From Reclinomonas americana ATCC 50394 (taxonomy: Eukaryota > Jakobida > Jakobea > Jakobida), in contig PS015071.1 of assembly GCA_048213135.1 (NCBI GenBank), forward strand, positions 81,292 through 104,981: a stretch of DNA of 23,690 bases. Direction: 5' to 3'. The notes under the pieces are model-generated. The model had not been told where the DNA came from. It saw only the letters and a program-made list of their open reading frames with translations, and ran no database searches. A program made the position numbers and the translations under genes. Shown piece after piece: positions 1-9,800 of the stretch; positions within the stretch are counted from its first letter, which is position 1, and every line of letters begins with the position of its first letter.

Positions 1-62
1 TCCTCCTCCTCCTCCTCCTCCTCCTCCTCCTCCTCCTCCTCCTCCTCCTCCTCCTCCTCCTC

Positions 63-119
<57 letters not shown>
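1..119. repeat. (TCC)n then (TC)n microsatellite
   Basis: Positions 1-66 are an essentially perfect TCC trinucleotide run and 67-119 a TC dinucleotide run, followed by more pyrimidine-rich sequence up to 157. It lies just upstream of a good 3' splice site at 156-157, so it is probably the 3' part of an intron of the gene whose last exon follows, where it would extend the polypyrimidine tract. No coding potential is expected here. Confidence 0.95.
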
Positions 120-123
<4 letters not shown>

Positions 124-157
124 ACACTGCGCCCCTCCCTCCCCTTTCTCCACACAG

Positions 158-274
158 GCAGGCAGCGCCGGCGCACAACTCAGTGTCGACGTGGACGGTC
201 TCGACGACCACACACTCTTCCGCATTCGAGACGTGCTGATGCGAGACGGCTCACTCGCCCCGCCTCCGCAGTGA
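158..274 (+). CDS. Last exon of an unidentified upstream gene (partial)
   Basis: A pyrimidine-rich stretch ending in cacag at 153-157 is followed by 39 in-frame codons ending in TGA at 272-274. The peptide includes LSVDVDGLDDHTLFRIRDV, and its codons mostly end in G or C as in the other genes of the window. The acidic-hydrophobic pattern with HTLFRIRDV faintly recalls the last helix of the NET domain of BET proteins, but the piece is too short to name. The rest of the gene lies left of the window. It ends 93 bp from the stop of the convergent reductase gene. An acceptor at 165 (ggcag) would shorten the exon without changing the frame choice. Confidence 0.5.
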   Translation, partial: AGSAGAQLSVDVDGLDDHTLFRIRDVLMRDGSLAPPPQ

Positions 275-367
275 TCTCCTCTTTTTTTGCACCATTCATC
301 ATCAATAGACGCGGACCTTCGTATACATCTACCGTGCTATACATTCTTCTTCTCCTTCTTCGTGTCG

Positions 368-3300
368 TTAGCCAGCGCAGTCCTCTTGGTATGAGCCGTC
401 TTGCAGCATGCGCTCGACCTTGGCTCGCCCACTGTCCATGTTGACGAGCGATGCATTGGCGGAATCGCGCTCTGCCAGCAGCCATGCGACTTGCTCGCGG
501 ATGCTGGGGGCGAATTGCAGGAGGCCACTGTGGAGGGAGGTTGAGAAGGAGAAGAGAGTTGCACAGACTGTTCGATTTCTATTCGTGCTTTCTTTCTTTC
601 GCTCCCTCACTCTCTCTCTCTCTCTCATCTCTTCCTCCCTCCCCTCCCCTTCCCCATCCCCTTCCCTTCCCTTCCCCCGAAACTCACCCACACACATACA
701 CATGCGCGCCACCACGCTCAAGCATGTCCGTCAGCGGCTCACGCCAGGTGGTCATCAGGTCGCTGACGAACTCGGGCTTTTGCGGCGGGTAATCCGAGTA
801 TGCCACCAGCATCTTGGTGAGCGCACCGCATTCGAGTGCACGCGCCGTCAGTTCGTGGTGGGTCAACAACTGTGGCGCCCGCACGCCCCACAGCAGCCAC
901 GCCGGTCCCAGCTCCACGCCCTGTGCTCGCAAGCGTGATGAGCATGACAATCACACACCCTCACTCCCTGTAGACTCCCCCCTCTCCGCACCTGCTCACG
1001 CATCAGGATGCGTTCCTGCAAAAAGCCGGCGTGCGGGGCAATGCCGGCTCCGGCCGCCACCTGGATAATCGGGCGCAGCGGATCTGTCGGCAAGCGGAAG
1101 GTGGAGGGTCGCACAAAGACCCAGCTGCGATCGCCGGCGCGCAGGCGGTGCAAGTAGTCGGAGCAGAAGCCGTGGAAACCGACTTGCGGATTCGACAGGC
1201 GCTTCGAGGTGAGCGACACAATGTTGGGGTTGACGCGCGACGACGACGAGATGGAGTAGAAGCGCGGCTGGATGACGGCCAGGGTGTCGAGGAAGAGCGT
1301 CCACGGGGTGAGTGCGGCCAACTGCGGGAACTGGCGCAGCACGGAGAGGGAGGACTGGTGCGGAGCACGCACGAGCGTCTGATACGCATCCTGCGGGAGG
1401 CACATAACGGTAAGCTTGTGGAGAAACACCGAGGCACACANNNNNNNNNNNNNNNNNNNNNNNNNNNNNNNNNNNNNNNNNNNNNNNNNNNNNNNNNNNN
1501 NNNNNNNNNNNNNNNNNNNNNNNNNNNNNNNNNNNNNNNNNNNNNNNNNNNNNNNNNNNNNNNNNNNNNNNNNNNNNNNNNNNNNNNNNNNNNNNNNNNN
1601 NNNNNNNNNNNNNNNNNNNNNNNNNNNNNNNNNNNNNNNNNNNNNNNNNNNNNNNNNNNNNNNNNNNNNNNNNNNNNNNNNNNNNNNNNNNNNNNNNNNN
1701 NNNNTCAACACGCAACGCCCGTCATCAGCTCCAATTGCTGACGCTCGGCACACAGGCCGTGATCCGCGGCCACCGCAGTCAGAAGGCGCAGCAGCTGACG
1801 GGAGCACGGACCGTGCAAGTCGAACACGTGCGTTAGTGCATACGACAGCGTGACACCGGCGTCGTGGTGCAGTACGGCCTTGATACGGGCGGCGGGATCT
1901 GCAGACTAATGTATGAGACACGGAGGTGTGTGTGCACACACTGAACAAGGTGACGCAACTGCCGGGCACCTCACGCACACGCAGTGCCGCCGATGGCGAC
2001 GCCTTTAGCAGTTGCAAGCATTCCTCGACCTCCACCGGCGAGTTGGTGCCAAACACGCCCAGATGGTCACCGGTTTCGTACCGACAGCGCCCCGCCGTGT
2101 GCCGCACCACGTCGAATTCGGTGTGCGTGATCACCTGGCCGGAGCCGGCCGGCAGTAGGTTGAAGGAGCGCGTGACGGCGGCCAGACCCGGGTTGCGCGC
2201 ATCGAGACCGGAGCAGTCTGAGAGTGGGAAGCGAGCGGTAATGTCGTTCAGCGGCGGACTGCCGCACGTCTTGACGGCCTCGATGGAGCAGTGAGTGCTG
2301 ACATGGGGAGAGTGAGTTGAGAGAGTGGGTGGTGGGTGGGGGACTAATGTGCTCACCGGAACTCATCGAGTGCAGACGTCTTCTTGCCGGCCGTCGTTGC
2401 AGCGGAGTCGGCGGGCGCAGCAGCGACATCAGCGACGCCACCACTCACGGTGGCCTTGTAGGCCTTCCAGAATTGTTCTTCCCACGCCATGAAGTCGCCT
2501 TCGAGACTGCACGGGTGAATGTAGGTCAGCGACGCTGCGTGTCACTCGCTTTGTGGTGGCCCCTCGCTTGTCGCTCTGTGGTGGTGCTCCACGCTTGTCG
2601 CTCTGTGGTGGTGCCCCTCGCTTGTCGCACTGTGGCGGTGCCCACTCACTTGTCGCTCTGCGGATGGTGCCCACTCGCTGGTCGCTCTGTGGCGGTGCCC
2701 ACTCGCTGGTCGCTCTGTGGCGGTGCCCACTCGCTGGTCGCTCTGTGGCGGTGCCCACTCGCTGGTCGCTCTGTAGTGGTGCCCACTTGCTGCGCTCTGT
2801 GGTGGTGCCCACTTGCTGCGCTCTGTGGCGGTGCCCACTCGCTGGTCGCTCTGCGGATGGTGCCCACTCGCTGGTCGCTCTATGACGGTGCCCACTCACT
2901 TGTCGCTCTGTGGTGGTGCCCACCCGTGTGCCCTGCGACGGTGCCCCCCTCGCTGCGCTCTGTTACGGTGTGTCGCTCTGTGGACAGTGCCCACTCGCTT
3001 TTCTGCCCACTCGCTGCCCTCAATGACTGCTTCCTCATTGTTTGCTCTCTGGTGTCATTCTGCGACAGATCCACTCCGCTCCTCTCCCGTATCTCCCTTG
3101 TACGCAACTCGCTGCCATCATCGCCCTCGCCACGCGGCAGCATGGGCGTCGCCCCCAGCTCCGTCAATCGGCGCTCCAGTGCCTTGCCGACCATCTGGTA
3201 CCGCTCCGGGAACGTCATCTTGTTGCCGAGACCAAAGATCTGAACATGCAAAAGTCAGTTGTCTGCAGTCACACACTGCCTCTCAAACAAAAACTCACCG

Positions 3301-3865
3301 CATAACGCAGACTCGACAGCGACCCAGGTGTCAACCGCGGCGAGTTGAGCAACCAGTTGAAGAACGGCTTGGCATTGTCGGTGGGCTCGCCGGCGCTACA
3401 GCACCAATTAAAAAACGATCGAAATGCACATGTACTACACGACCAATCAATCACACACTCACCCATAACACGCGACGACAAACACACAATCGGGCGGTGT
3501 CGCAGAGCCCAGCAGCTCGCTCTCCCACTTGAAGTCCTCCAGATCAACCACGTTGGCCTTGGCCGGCGCCGGCACTCGTGTGCGCGCTCCGTCACCCAAA
3601 ACATCAGCAAAACCCTACTCATGATCACACGAGTGAGACGCGATGAAGACGTGTGCGCGTCTGTGTGTGCATCTCAGCGCAACATGAGCGTTGCCAGTCT
3701 GCGATCCAAACAGAATGCGTAGTGGCCGCACTGTGGGGAGAGAGAGAGAGAGAGAGTGAGCATGACATGCGCACAAGAGCTGGGCCTCATGATGGACTGA
3801 CCAACAGCTGCTGTGGAGGAGAAGCATCGCGCACCACTCGCAACTGACGCCAATGCACGCAGCAT
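368..3865 (-). CDS. CPR-family NADPH diflavin reductase with mitochondrial-type presequence, 11 exons
   Basis: Passes electrons from NADPH through FAD and FMN to a one-electron acceptor. Exons (5' to 3'): 3865-3802, 3730-3684, 3614-3463, 3395-3299, 3239-3109, 2506-2357, 2297-1970, 1905-1717, 1390-992, 920-688, 527-368. All phases join, giving about 649 aa, the usual CPR length. Flavodoxin domain: LRILFGSQTGNAH (~25-37), YGAGEPTDNA (~87-96), IFGLGNK, GDDGSDLEGDF. FAD domain: LDARNPGLAAVTR, PRFYSISSSS (~428-437; the RxYS motif is R-F-Y-S). NADPH domain: AAGAGIAPHAGFLQER (GPGTG is degraded), then GGAHVYVCGG. Oddities: no membrane anchor; instead MLRALASVASGARCFSS, rich in R, S and A without acids, only ~24 residues before the flavodoxin fold. 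The C-terminus is YQEDCAG and lacks the FAD-stacking Trp of classical CPR. The start ATG follows acaaag. A 264-N gap (1441-1704) falls inside the intron between exons 8 and 9, and the protein alignment across it is continuous. Could also be an MSR- or TAH18-like enzyme, but the length fits CPR best. Confidence 0.9.
1441..1704. other. Assembly gap (264 N) within reductase intron 8
   Basis: A run of N between 1441 and 1704. The flanking exons (1905-1717 and 1390-992, - strand) are both in phase 0 at this junction, and the joined protein matches the CPR family without missing residues. The gap is therefore most likely purely intronic. Confidence 0.9.
2545..3017. repeat. 28-bp minisatellite inside reductase intron 5
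   Basis: About 16-17 head-to-tail copies of a 28-bp unit whose + strand core is ctcgctggtcgctctgtgg followed by cggtgccca. Copies between 2680 and 2780 are almost identical; outer copies drift (ctcacttgtcgctctgcgg, cttgctgcgctctgtgg), so the array expanded recently from its centre. It fills most of a 602-bp intron (3108-2507), about ten times the usual intron length of the gene. Because 28 is not a multiple of three, all frames are read in turn and long spurious reading frames appear on both strands. Confidence 0.93.
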
Positions 3866-4267
3866 CTTTGTCTGTTCTCTCTCCTTGTCTCGTCACAAAC
3901 ACGCAATCTCCCCAAAAACTCATGCTGAATCTTTTTCGCATCTCCCCACAATGAACCTGAAAACTCTTCCTTTCTTGGGGGCACACGGCTCGAACTCTCC
4001 GCGTTCAGAAACTCTGTGGCGAAGCTCTCTTCACTCACACTTTGTGAGAGTGGCGACAGCAAGCTTGGCGCTGCACGCGCGTCGCATCTGCGCAGGGGGG
4101 CGGTTCCCAGCGGGGTCAACTGCCAGCAGATGCGGACTGTTGACCATTCGGGAAAGAACAAAATATGAGCCGAGATGCGCATCGCGTGGGATTGGCTGGA
4201 ATCACTCGCCTACTCTCCTTTTCTCTCTGTCGTTTGGAGCGCAGACCACCCCACGCACACTCGTTGC
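3866..4267. promoter_or_regulatory. Divergent promoter region between reductase and Hcp
   Basis: About 400 bp separate the reductase start codon (3865, - strand) from the first plausible Hcp start codon (4268, + strand). No convincing exon, TATA box or initiator could be fixed by eye. A perfect 9-bp inverted repeat, cgcatctgc at 4083-4091 and gcagatgcg at 4126-4134, lies near the middle with a 34-nt spacer. A further ATG at 4165 (agccgagatgcg context) starts a frame with no recognisable product. If the two genes are co-regulated, the signal should lie here. Confidence 0.45.
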
Positions 4268-4291
4268 ATGTTTTCTCTCATTCGTCGCCAG
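4268..4291 (+). CDS. HCP: Candidate first exon of Hcp (mitochondrial-type N-terminus)
   Basis: ATG at 4268 gives MFSLIRRQ, then a possible donor gtctgt at 4292. The next codons read through would be VCLRARVLFCV before a stop. A short hydrophobic, Arg-rich, acid-free start resembles a mitochondrial targeting sequence. It sits just upstream of the gap at 4356-4434, where the missing Cys-rich exon of Hcp should be. Nothing visible joins it to the sure exons from 4717 on, so this is a tentative assignment; the ATG at 4165 is an alternative. Confidence 0.3.
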
Positions 4292-4355
4292 GTCTGTCTG
4301 CGCGCGCGCGTGTTGTTTTGCGTGTGAAAATTTGTTCACTCTCTGTTGTGTTCTT

Positions 4356-4548
<193 letters not shown>

Positions 4549-4716
4549 CTCTCCCTTCTCACCCTTTCCTTTCTCCCGCTTCCTTTCTCGTCTTCCTTTC
4601 TCCTCATTCCGTCTCCTCATTCCTTCTCCTCTCACTTTCCCCTCTTACAATTCCCTTGCCCTCTGCCTCCCTTGGCCCCTCCCTGTCCCAGTTTGCTCAC
4701 CCTTTCCCATTTTCAG

Positions 4717-6727
4717 CCAATACGCCTACCCGCTCTCGCAACTGCCGAACGGCAAGCGCGACCGCGCCGTGGACGAGTTCGCCATTGAGGCACTCTTCAC
4801 CACGCTCACCAATGTCAACTTTGACCCTTCGCGCTTCCGCGTGATGCTGCGCGAGAGCCAGCAGCTGCGCGATCGCGCCAAGGCCGCGCTGGAGAAGGCC
4901 ACGGGCAAGTCGCAGTTTGTGGTGGGTCCGGCCCAGCTCAACATCAACGCCGATGCGCCGCTGGAGAAGCTGAACGCCATGGGCGATTCGGTACGTAGAC
5001 TGACAAGTCTCTTCTTCTTGTTCCTCGCTCACATGCATGGTGTCCGTACGTAGGTTGGTCTGCAGAGTCGCATGGAGGGCGGCAACAAGGACATTGTCGG
5101 ACTGCAGGAGCTCGTAATGTACGGCCTGAAAGGCATGGCGGCGTATGCCGTGCATGCGCAGCGCCTGGGTGAGAGCAGCCAGGAGGTGTACGATTTCACC
5201 CACAAGGTCCTCAACTGGATGTGCACCGACGACGCCTTTGTCGCCGGTAACTGCCTGAAGATGGCCCTGGAGGTCGGCGCCATGAACTACAAGGTTTGTG
5301 CATGCGTGCGCAAATGACCTCCATTGCGCGGCGTGCTGACTCTTTTCCCACCAGGTGATGGCGTTGCTGGACAAGGCACACACACAGCGTTATGGCAACC
5401 CCGAGCCGACTCAGGTGCGACTTGCTTCGTCTTTTGAGGAATTGCCTTATTCTGTCGCTCACACTCTTTCGTGTTGCAGCTTCGCGTTACCGCCAAGAAG
5501 GGCAAGTGCATCCTGGTCTCCGGCCACGATATGCACGATCTGGAGGCGTTGTTGGAGGCAACCAAGGGCAAGGGCATCAACGTGTACACTCACGGCGAGA
5601 TGCTGCCGGCCTCGGCTTACCCCGGCCTGAAGAAGGTTTCTGATTTCCATGCTTTGGCCTCTGTTTGTGGTCATTAGTGAGCTGACGTGTGATGGCGGCA
5701 TCCCAGTACCCGCACCTGATGGGCAACTATGGCGGCGCGTGGCAGTTGCAAAAGTTTGAGTTCTCGCGCTTCCCGGGCTCCATTGTTGCGTGCTGTCTTT
5801 GCTTCTACGCAGCAGACGCCTCGCACCTGACACTCATCATCCTTTTCCCACGAACCAGCTGGTGACCTCGAACTGCCTGGTCGAGCCGCGCCCGTCGTAC
5901 GCCAAGCGCATCTTCACCACTGGTCCCGGTGGCTGGCCCGGCGTGGAGCACCTGCCGCACGGCAAGTACGACTCGCTGATTGCCAAGGCGCTGGCTGAGG
6001 ACGGCTTCCTGGAGGACGAGCCGGAGAAGTTCATTACGATTGGTTTCGGCCACAACGCCATCCTGTCACACGCGGAGACCATTGTCGGCGCCATCAAGGC
6101 CGGCGCCATCAAGGACTTTTACGTCATTGGTGGCTGCGACGGAGCCGAGGGCGAGCGCTCGTACTTCAAGAAGCTGGCCACCAGCCTCGGCAAGGAGTCT
6201 GTGGTGCTGACCATGGGCTGCGGCAAGGTGTGTGTGTGTGTGTCTGTCTCTCTCCTACAGCCTAACCGAGGCATGCTCGTCGGGATCCTCAAACGCCTTT
6301 CCTTCCTGCGCGTAGTACCGTTTCAACAAGCTGGACTTTGGCACCGTCGGCGACTCGGGCATTCCGCGTCTGCTTGACCTCGGCCAGTGCAACGACTCGT
6401 ACGGCGCCCTGCAAGGTTGGCACTCACGACGGCGTGCGTCTCTGTAACTGCGATCTCAGCTTCTCGTTTCCTTCCTGTTTCGCAGTTGCTCTGGCGCTCG
6501 CCAAGGTGCTCAACACCGACGTGAACTCGCTGCCGATCAACTACGCCGTCTCGTGGTTCGAGCAAAAGGCCGTGGCCGTGCTGCTCACCCTGCTCCACCT
6601 CGGCATCAAGCGCATCCACCTGGGCCCGCACTTGCCGGCGTTCGTGCCGCCGTCGGCACTGGACCTGCTGGTGAAGAATTTTGAGCTGGCGCCCATCACC
6701 ACCCCCGAGAAGGACTTCAAGCTCTAA
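4717..6727 (+). CDS. HCP: Hybrid-cluster protein (hydro­xylamine/NO reductase), 5'-incomplete, 8 exons visible
   Basis: Hcp carries a proximal Fe-S cluster and a hybrid [Fe-S-O] cluster; bacterial members reduce hydroxylamine in vitro and nitric oxide in vivo. Exons: 4717-4990, 5054-5293, 5355-5414, 5480-5635, 5707-5784, 5859-6227, 6316-6415, 6486-6727 (TAA 6725-6727), all phases joining, about 505 residues. The first visible block ([14 protein letters not shown]) corresponds to roughly residue 60-70 of the ~550-residue family. All seven hybrid-cluster ligands known from the family are in recognisable motifs: His in VSGHDMHDL, Glu in THGEMLPA, Cys in TSNCLVEP, Cys (persulfide site) in GGCDGAEGE, Cys in MGCGKYRFNK, Cys in GQCNDSYGA, Glu in [10 protein letters not shown]. 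The N-terminal four-Cys segment is missing because of the gap upstream. Intron 5 starts with GTTGCG; the join I-L-V-T-S-N-C fits the family exactly. Head to head with the reductase gene; 86 bp from the stop of CC2D2A. Confidence 0.95.
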
Positions 6728-6813
6728 ATCGGCAGCTGTTGGCACCACACCAATCAATGCACGATACCCATAATATGATGAAAATGCAAGCCGCTTGTAC
6801 TCATTAGTGACAT
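6728..6813. terminator. Shared 3' region of Hcp and CC2D2A (tail to tail)
   Basis: Only 86 bp lie between the Hcp TAA (6727) and the CC2D2A stop (6816-6814, - strand). There is no AATAAA; the most AT-rich piece is cataatatgatgaaaatg around 6768-6785. Both polyadenylation sites must lie here or inside the opposite gene, so the two mRNAs probably overlap at their 3' ends. Confidence 0.6.
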
Positions 6814-9800
6814 TCATCGCAACGCCAGTCGGCGCTTGGGAGTGAGAACGGCATAGTAGATCCACACAGAGCAAAGGCCGTGAACGTAGGGGAAGAGGCG
6901 GACGGCCACAGAGAACTTGGCCTCGCGGTGTGCCACCGTATGCAGCTGCGTGTCCTCGATGCCACGCAAGATGTGTGCGTCCCAACCCTGACGAGTTGCG
7001 CAAGTGAGTGAGTGCACGCAGTGAAGTGAATGATGGGTCGAGATCAAACACGCGCACACACCTCTTCCCGCAAGAGTCGGAGATTGAGTTTAAAGTTGAG
7101 TGGGAAGCCCTCAATGTCGTAACTAGCGCGACGAATGCTCTCGAGCGCCGCGTCGTGCTCCTCCTCGGCAAACGGCCGTCCGCATCGCTTCTCCTCAAAC
7201 AGGCGCAGCAAGTCGGAGAACACAGTGGAACTGTGTCAACAAGAATAAGCGATCTTCCTCTTCTCTTCTCGACAGGCACTGCTCGTCGACGCAACTCGTG
7301 CCAGTTGGTGGCGCGAATGTGGTAGCGCAGTTTGACAACGAGATCGTGCACGGACTCTTGCAGCAGGAACCGCGCATCCTCCACCAACAGCTCGTCAATG
7401 GACTCGTACACCAATGGTGCTTGCACTGTGGACACGACGCCGGGTTTTGGGCGTTGCAAGGTGAACAGCGGCTGCCATGCACGCCAGTCCGACAGGTTGT
7501 AGGTGATGGTGGAGGGCGAGGTGGTGTCCTGAATGTTGGCCCACACATTGTCTTCGCTGATAACGCAGCCAATCGACTTCAGCGGGCAGTGCGGATCCAA
7601 CACATTGAAGACACGACCGAGGCCGGCATCAATCAGCTGCGACAAGGCGGATGAGAATACGGCGATGGGAGGCGATGCGGAAAAACCTTCTTGAAAAATA
7701 CCGTGACAGTGCCGCCAGGCTGTCGCCACAGCACGTACGCCGTGGTGCCGGCGGGAACCGAGTGGCCCAACACAAGGCGCACATCCTGCAAACCGACGAA
7801 GCAGTTACACATCTCACATCTATTGCGCTATTCACAGAGAGAGATACGAAACCTCATTGAGGGCAAGCATGAAATTGCACAGCAGAATGGCGTGCTCCTC
7901 CTCGTCGCCGGCGAGCAGGTCAAGGAATTCCTGCAACGAGAGATGGTGAGGGGGCATGGATGGAAGGTACGTATGCGAATCAACGCAACTTGCGATGTGG
8001 TCCACACATCCGACCGATCGTAAAACGTCAAGTAGTCCTCCACAAACGGGATCAATGACACGAAGCGCACCAGCAGCGAAATGTCTTCCATGCCCTCTGG
8101 TGGCGATTGCGGAGTGATGTATCGGCACACCAAGTCGGCTTCGCCATCCAAGTTGCCGACGAGCACACGGATCATGCGATCGCGGTACTGCTGACTGAGC
8201 GACTGCTCCCAGTGCAGCAGCATGGCGTGCAGGCCATCGTCGAGACGAGATTCACGCTGTTTGTGTGTGCGCGCAAGGGTGAGGTGAGTATCGCTGATAA
8301 TTGGTGCGAGGAGGAGAAGCGACAACACCACCCACCATGTCGGCTGCAGAGGACGGTTTCGGCAGGTTGGGATCCAGACTGACGTACAAGGAGAGCACCG
8401 ACGGGGGCACTTGTCCGCGTCGCTGTACGCGCCCCACTGCAGTCTCCCAGCGACTGGCGGGCGCATCGGCACTGGCACGCCCACTGCACACACCGATCGC
8501 AGTTATTCATCACCACAGGCCGAGGTGCTGCCGACAACTTTGTGAAAAAACGCAACACCGACTGCTGCGACTGCGGTGACCATGGCGCGCCGGGGCGTCG
8601 CGACGATGAGCGACGAGCAGCTGGCGGCGACAATGGCCGATCGCGATCGCGACTCCGTCGCAACTCCTCGAGTTCCTCGATACGACGACTCACCAGTGCT
8701 GGCGTGTAGGCGACGTTCACTGGTGGTGTGTCGACGATGAAGGCGCCCTCCACCTGGGTGGAGGAGGAAGGGGGAGAGGGTGAGGGAGAGGGTGAAGGAG
8801 AGGGGGAGGAGGAGGAGAAGGGAGAACGGAAAGGGAGAGGGAGAGGGAGAGGGAGAGGGAGAGGGAGAGGGAGAGGAGAGGGAGGAGAGGAGGGGAGAGG
8901 GGAGAGGGGAGGAGGGGAGGAGGGGAGGAGGGGANNNNNNNNNNNNNNNNNNNNNNNNNNNNNNNNNNNNNNNNNNNNNNNNNNNNNNNNNNNNNNNNNN
9001 NNNNNNNNNNNNNNNNNNNNNNNNNNNNNNNNNNNNNNNNNNNNNNNNNNNNNNNNNNNNNNNNNNNNNNNNNNNNNNNNNNNNNNNNNNNNNNNNNNNN
9101 NNNNNNNNNNNNNNNNNNNNNNNNNNNNNNNNNNNNNNNNNNNNNNNNNNNNNNNNNNNNNNNNNNNNNNNNNNNNNNNNNNNNNNNNNNNNNNNNNNNN
9201 NNNNNNNNNNNNNNNNNNNNNNNNNNNNNNNNNNNNNNNNNNNNNNNNNNNNNNNNNNNNNNNNNNNNNNNNNNNNNNNNNNNNNNNNNNNNNNNNNNNN
9301 NNNNNNNNNNNNNNNNNNNNNNNNNNNNNNNNNNNNNNNNNNNNNNNNNNNNNNNNNNNNNNNNNNNNNNNNNNNNNNNNNNNNNNNNNNNNNNNNNNNN
9401 NNNNNNNNNNNNNNNNNNNNNNNNNNNNNNNNNNNNNNNNNNNNNNNNNNNNNNNNNNNNGGGTGAGAATCTCGTTGGGTGCCAGACGATCCATCTGAGT
9501 TTGCACACACACCGCTGTCAGCTCACTAGCATGTGGTCCCCCCAGCACTGCATGAACGCAACAGCTGTGGTCGACGACTCCTCCACGACAATCTCGTCAA
9601 ACAAATTGATGTCGATGCTCTCGTGGATGCGCTGCACATCGTGTTCCTCATCGGATCCCCACGCGAGCGGAATCTGCTCGTAACGCCCACAGTAAGCAAA
9701 ACATGTGATGACATCAGAGTACCGACCATTCACAAACCTCAAACTGCAGCTGCAGGCTCTCGTTGAAGATCGGATCGGGTCCGCGCTGCGTTGCCGTCCA

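Noticed and set aside
2429-2923. Repeat protein encoded by the 28-bp minisatellite
   Set aside because: It lies wholly inside an intron whose ends are fixed by the CPR alignment (GDDGS|DLEGDF), and it has no start in context.
2545-3017. CRISPR-like array
   Set aside because: Units are contiguous without unique spacers and the host is a eukaryote.
4305-4345. Cys-rich string ACCFACEN on the + strand as the missing Hcp cluster exon
   Set aside because: Hcp has a CxxCE-QT pattern followed by further spaced cysteines and conserved glycines; only a chance CxxC is present and no splice signals bound it.
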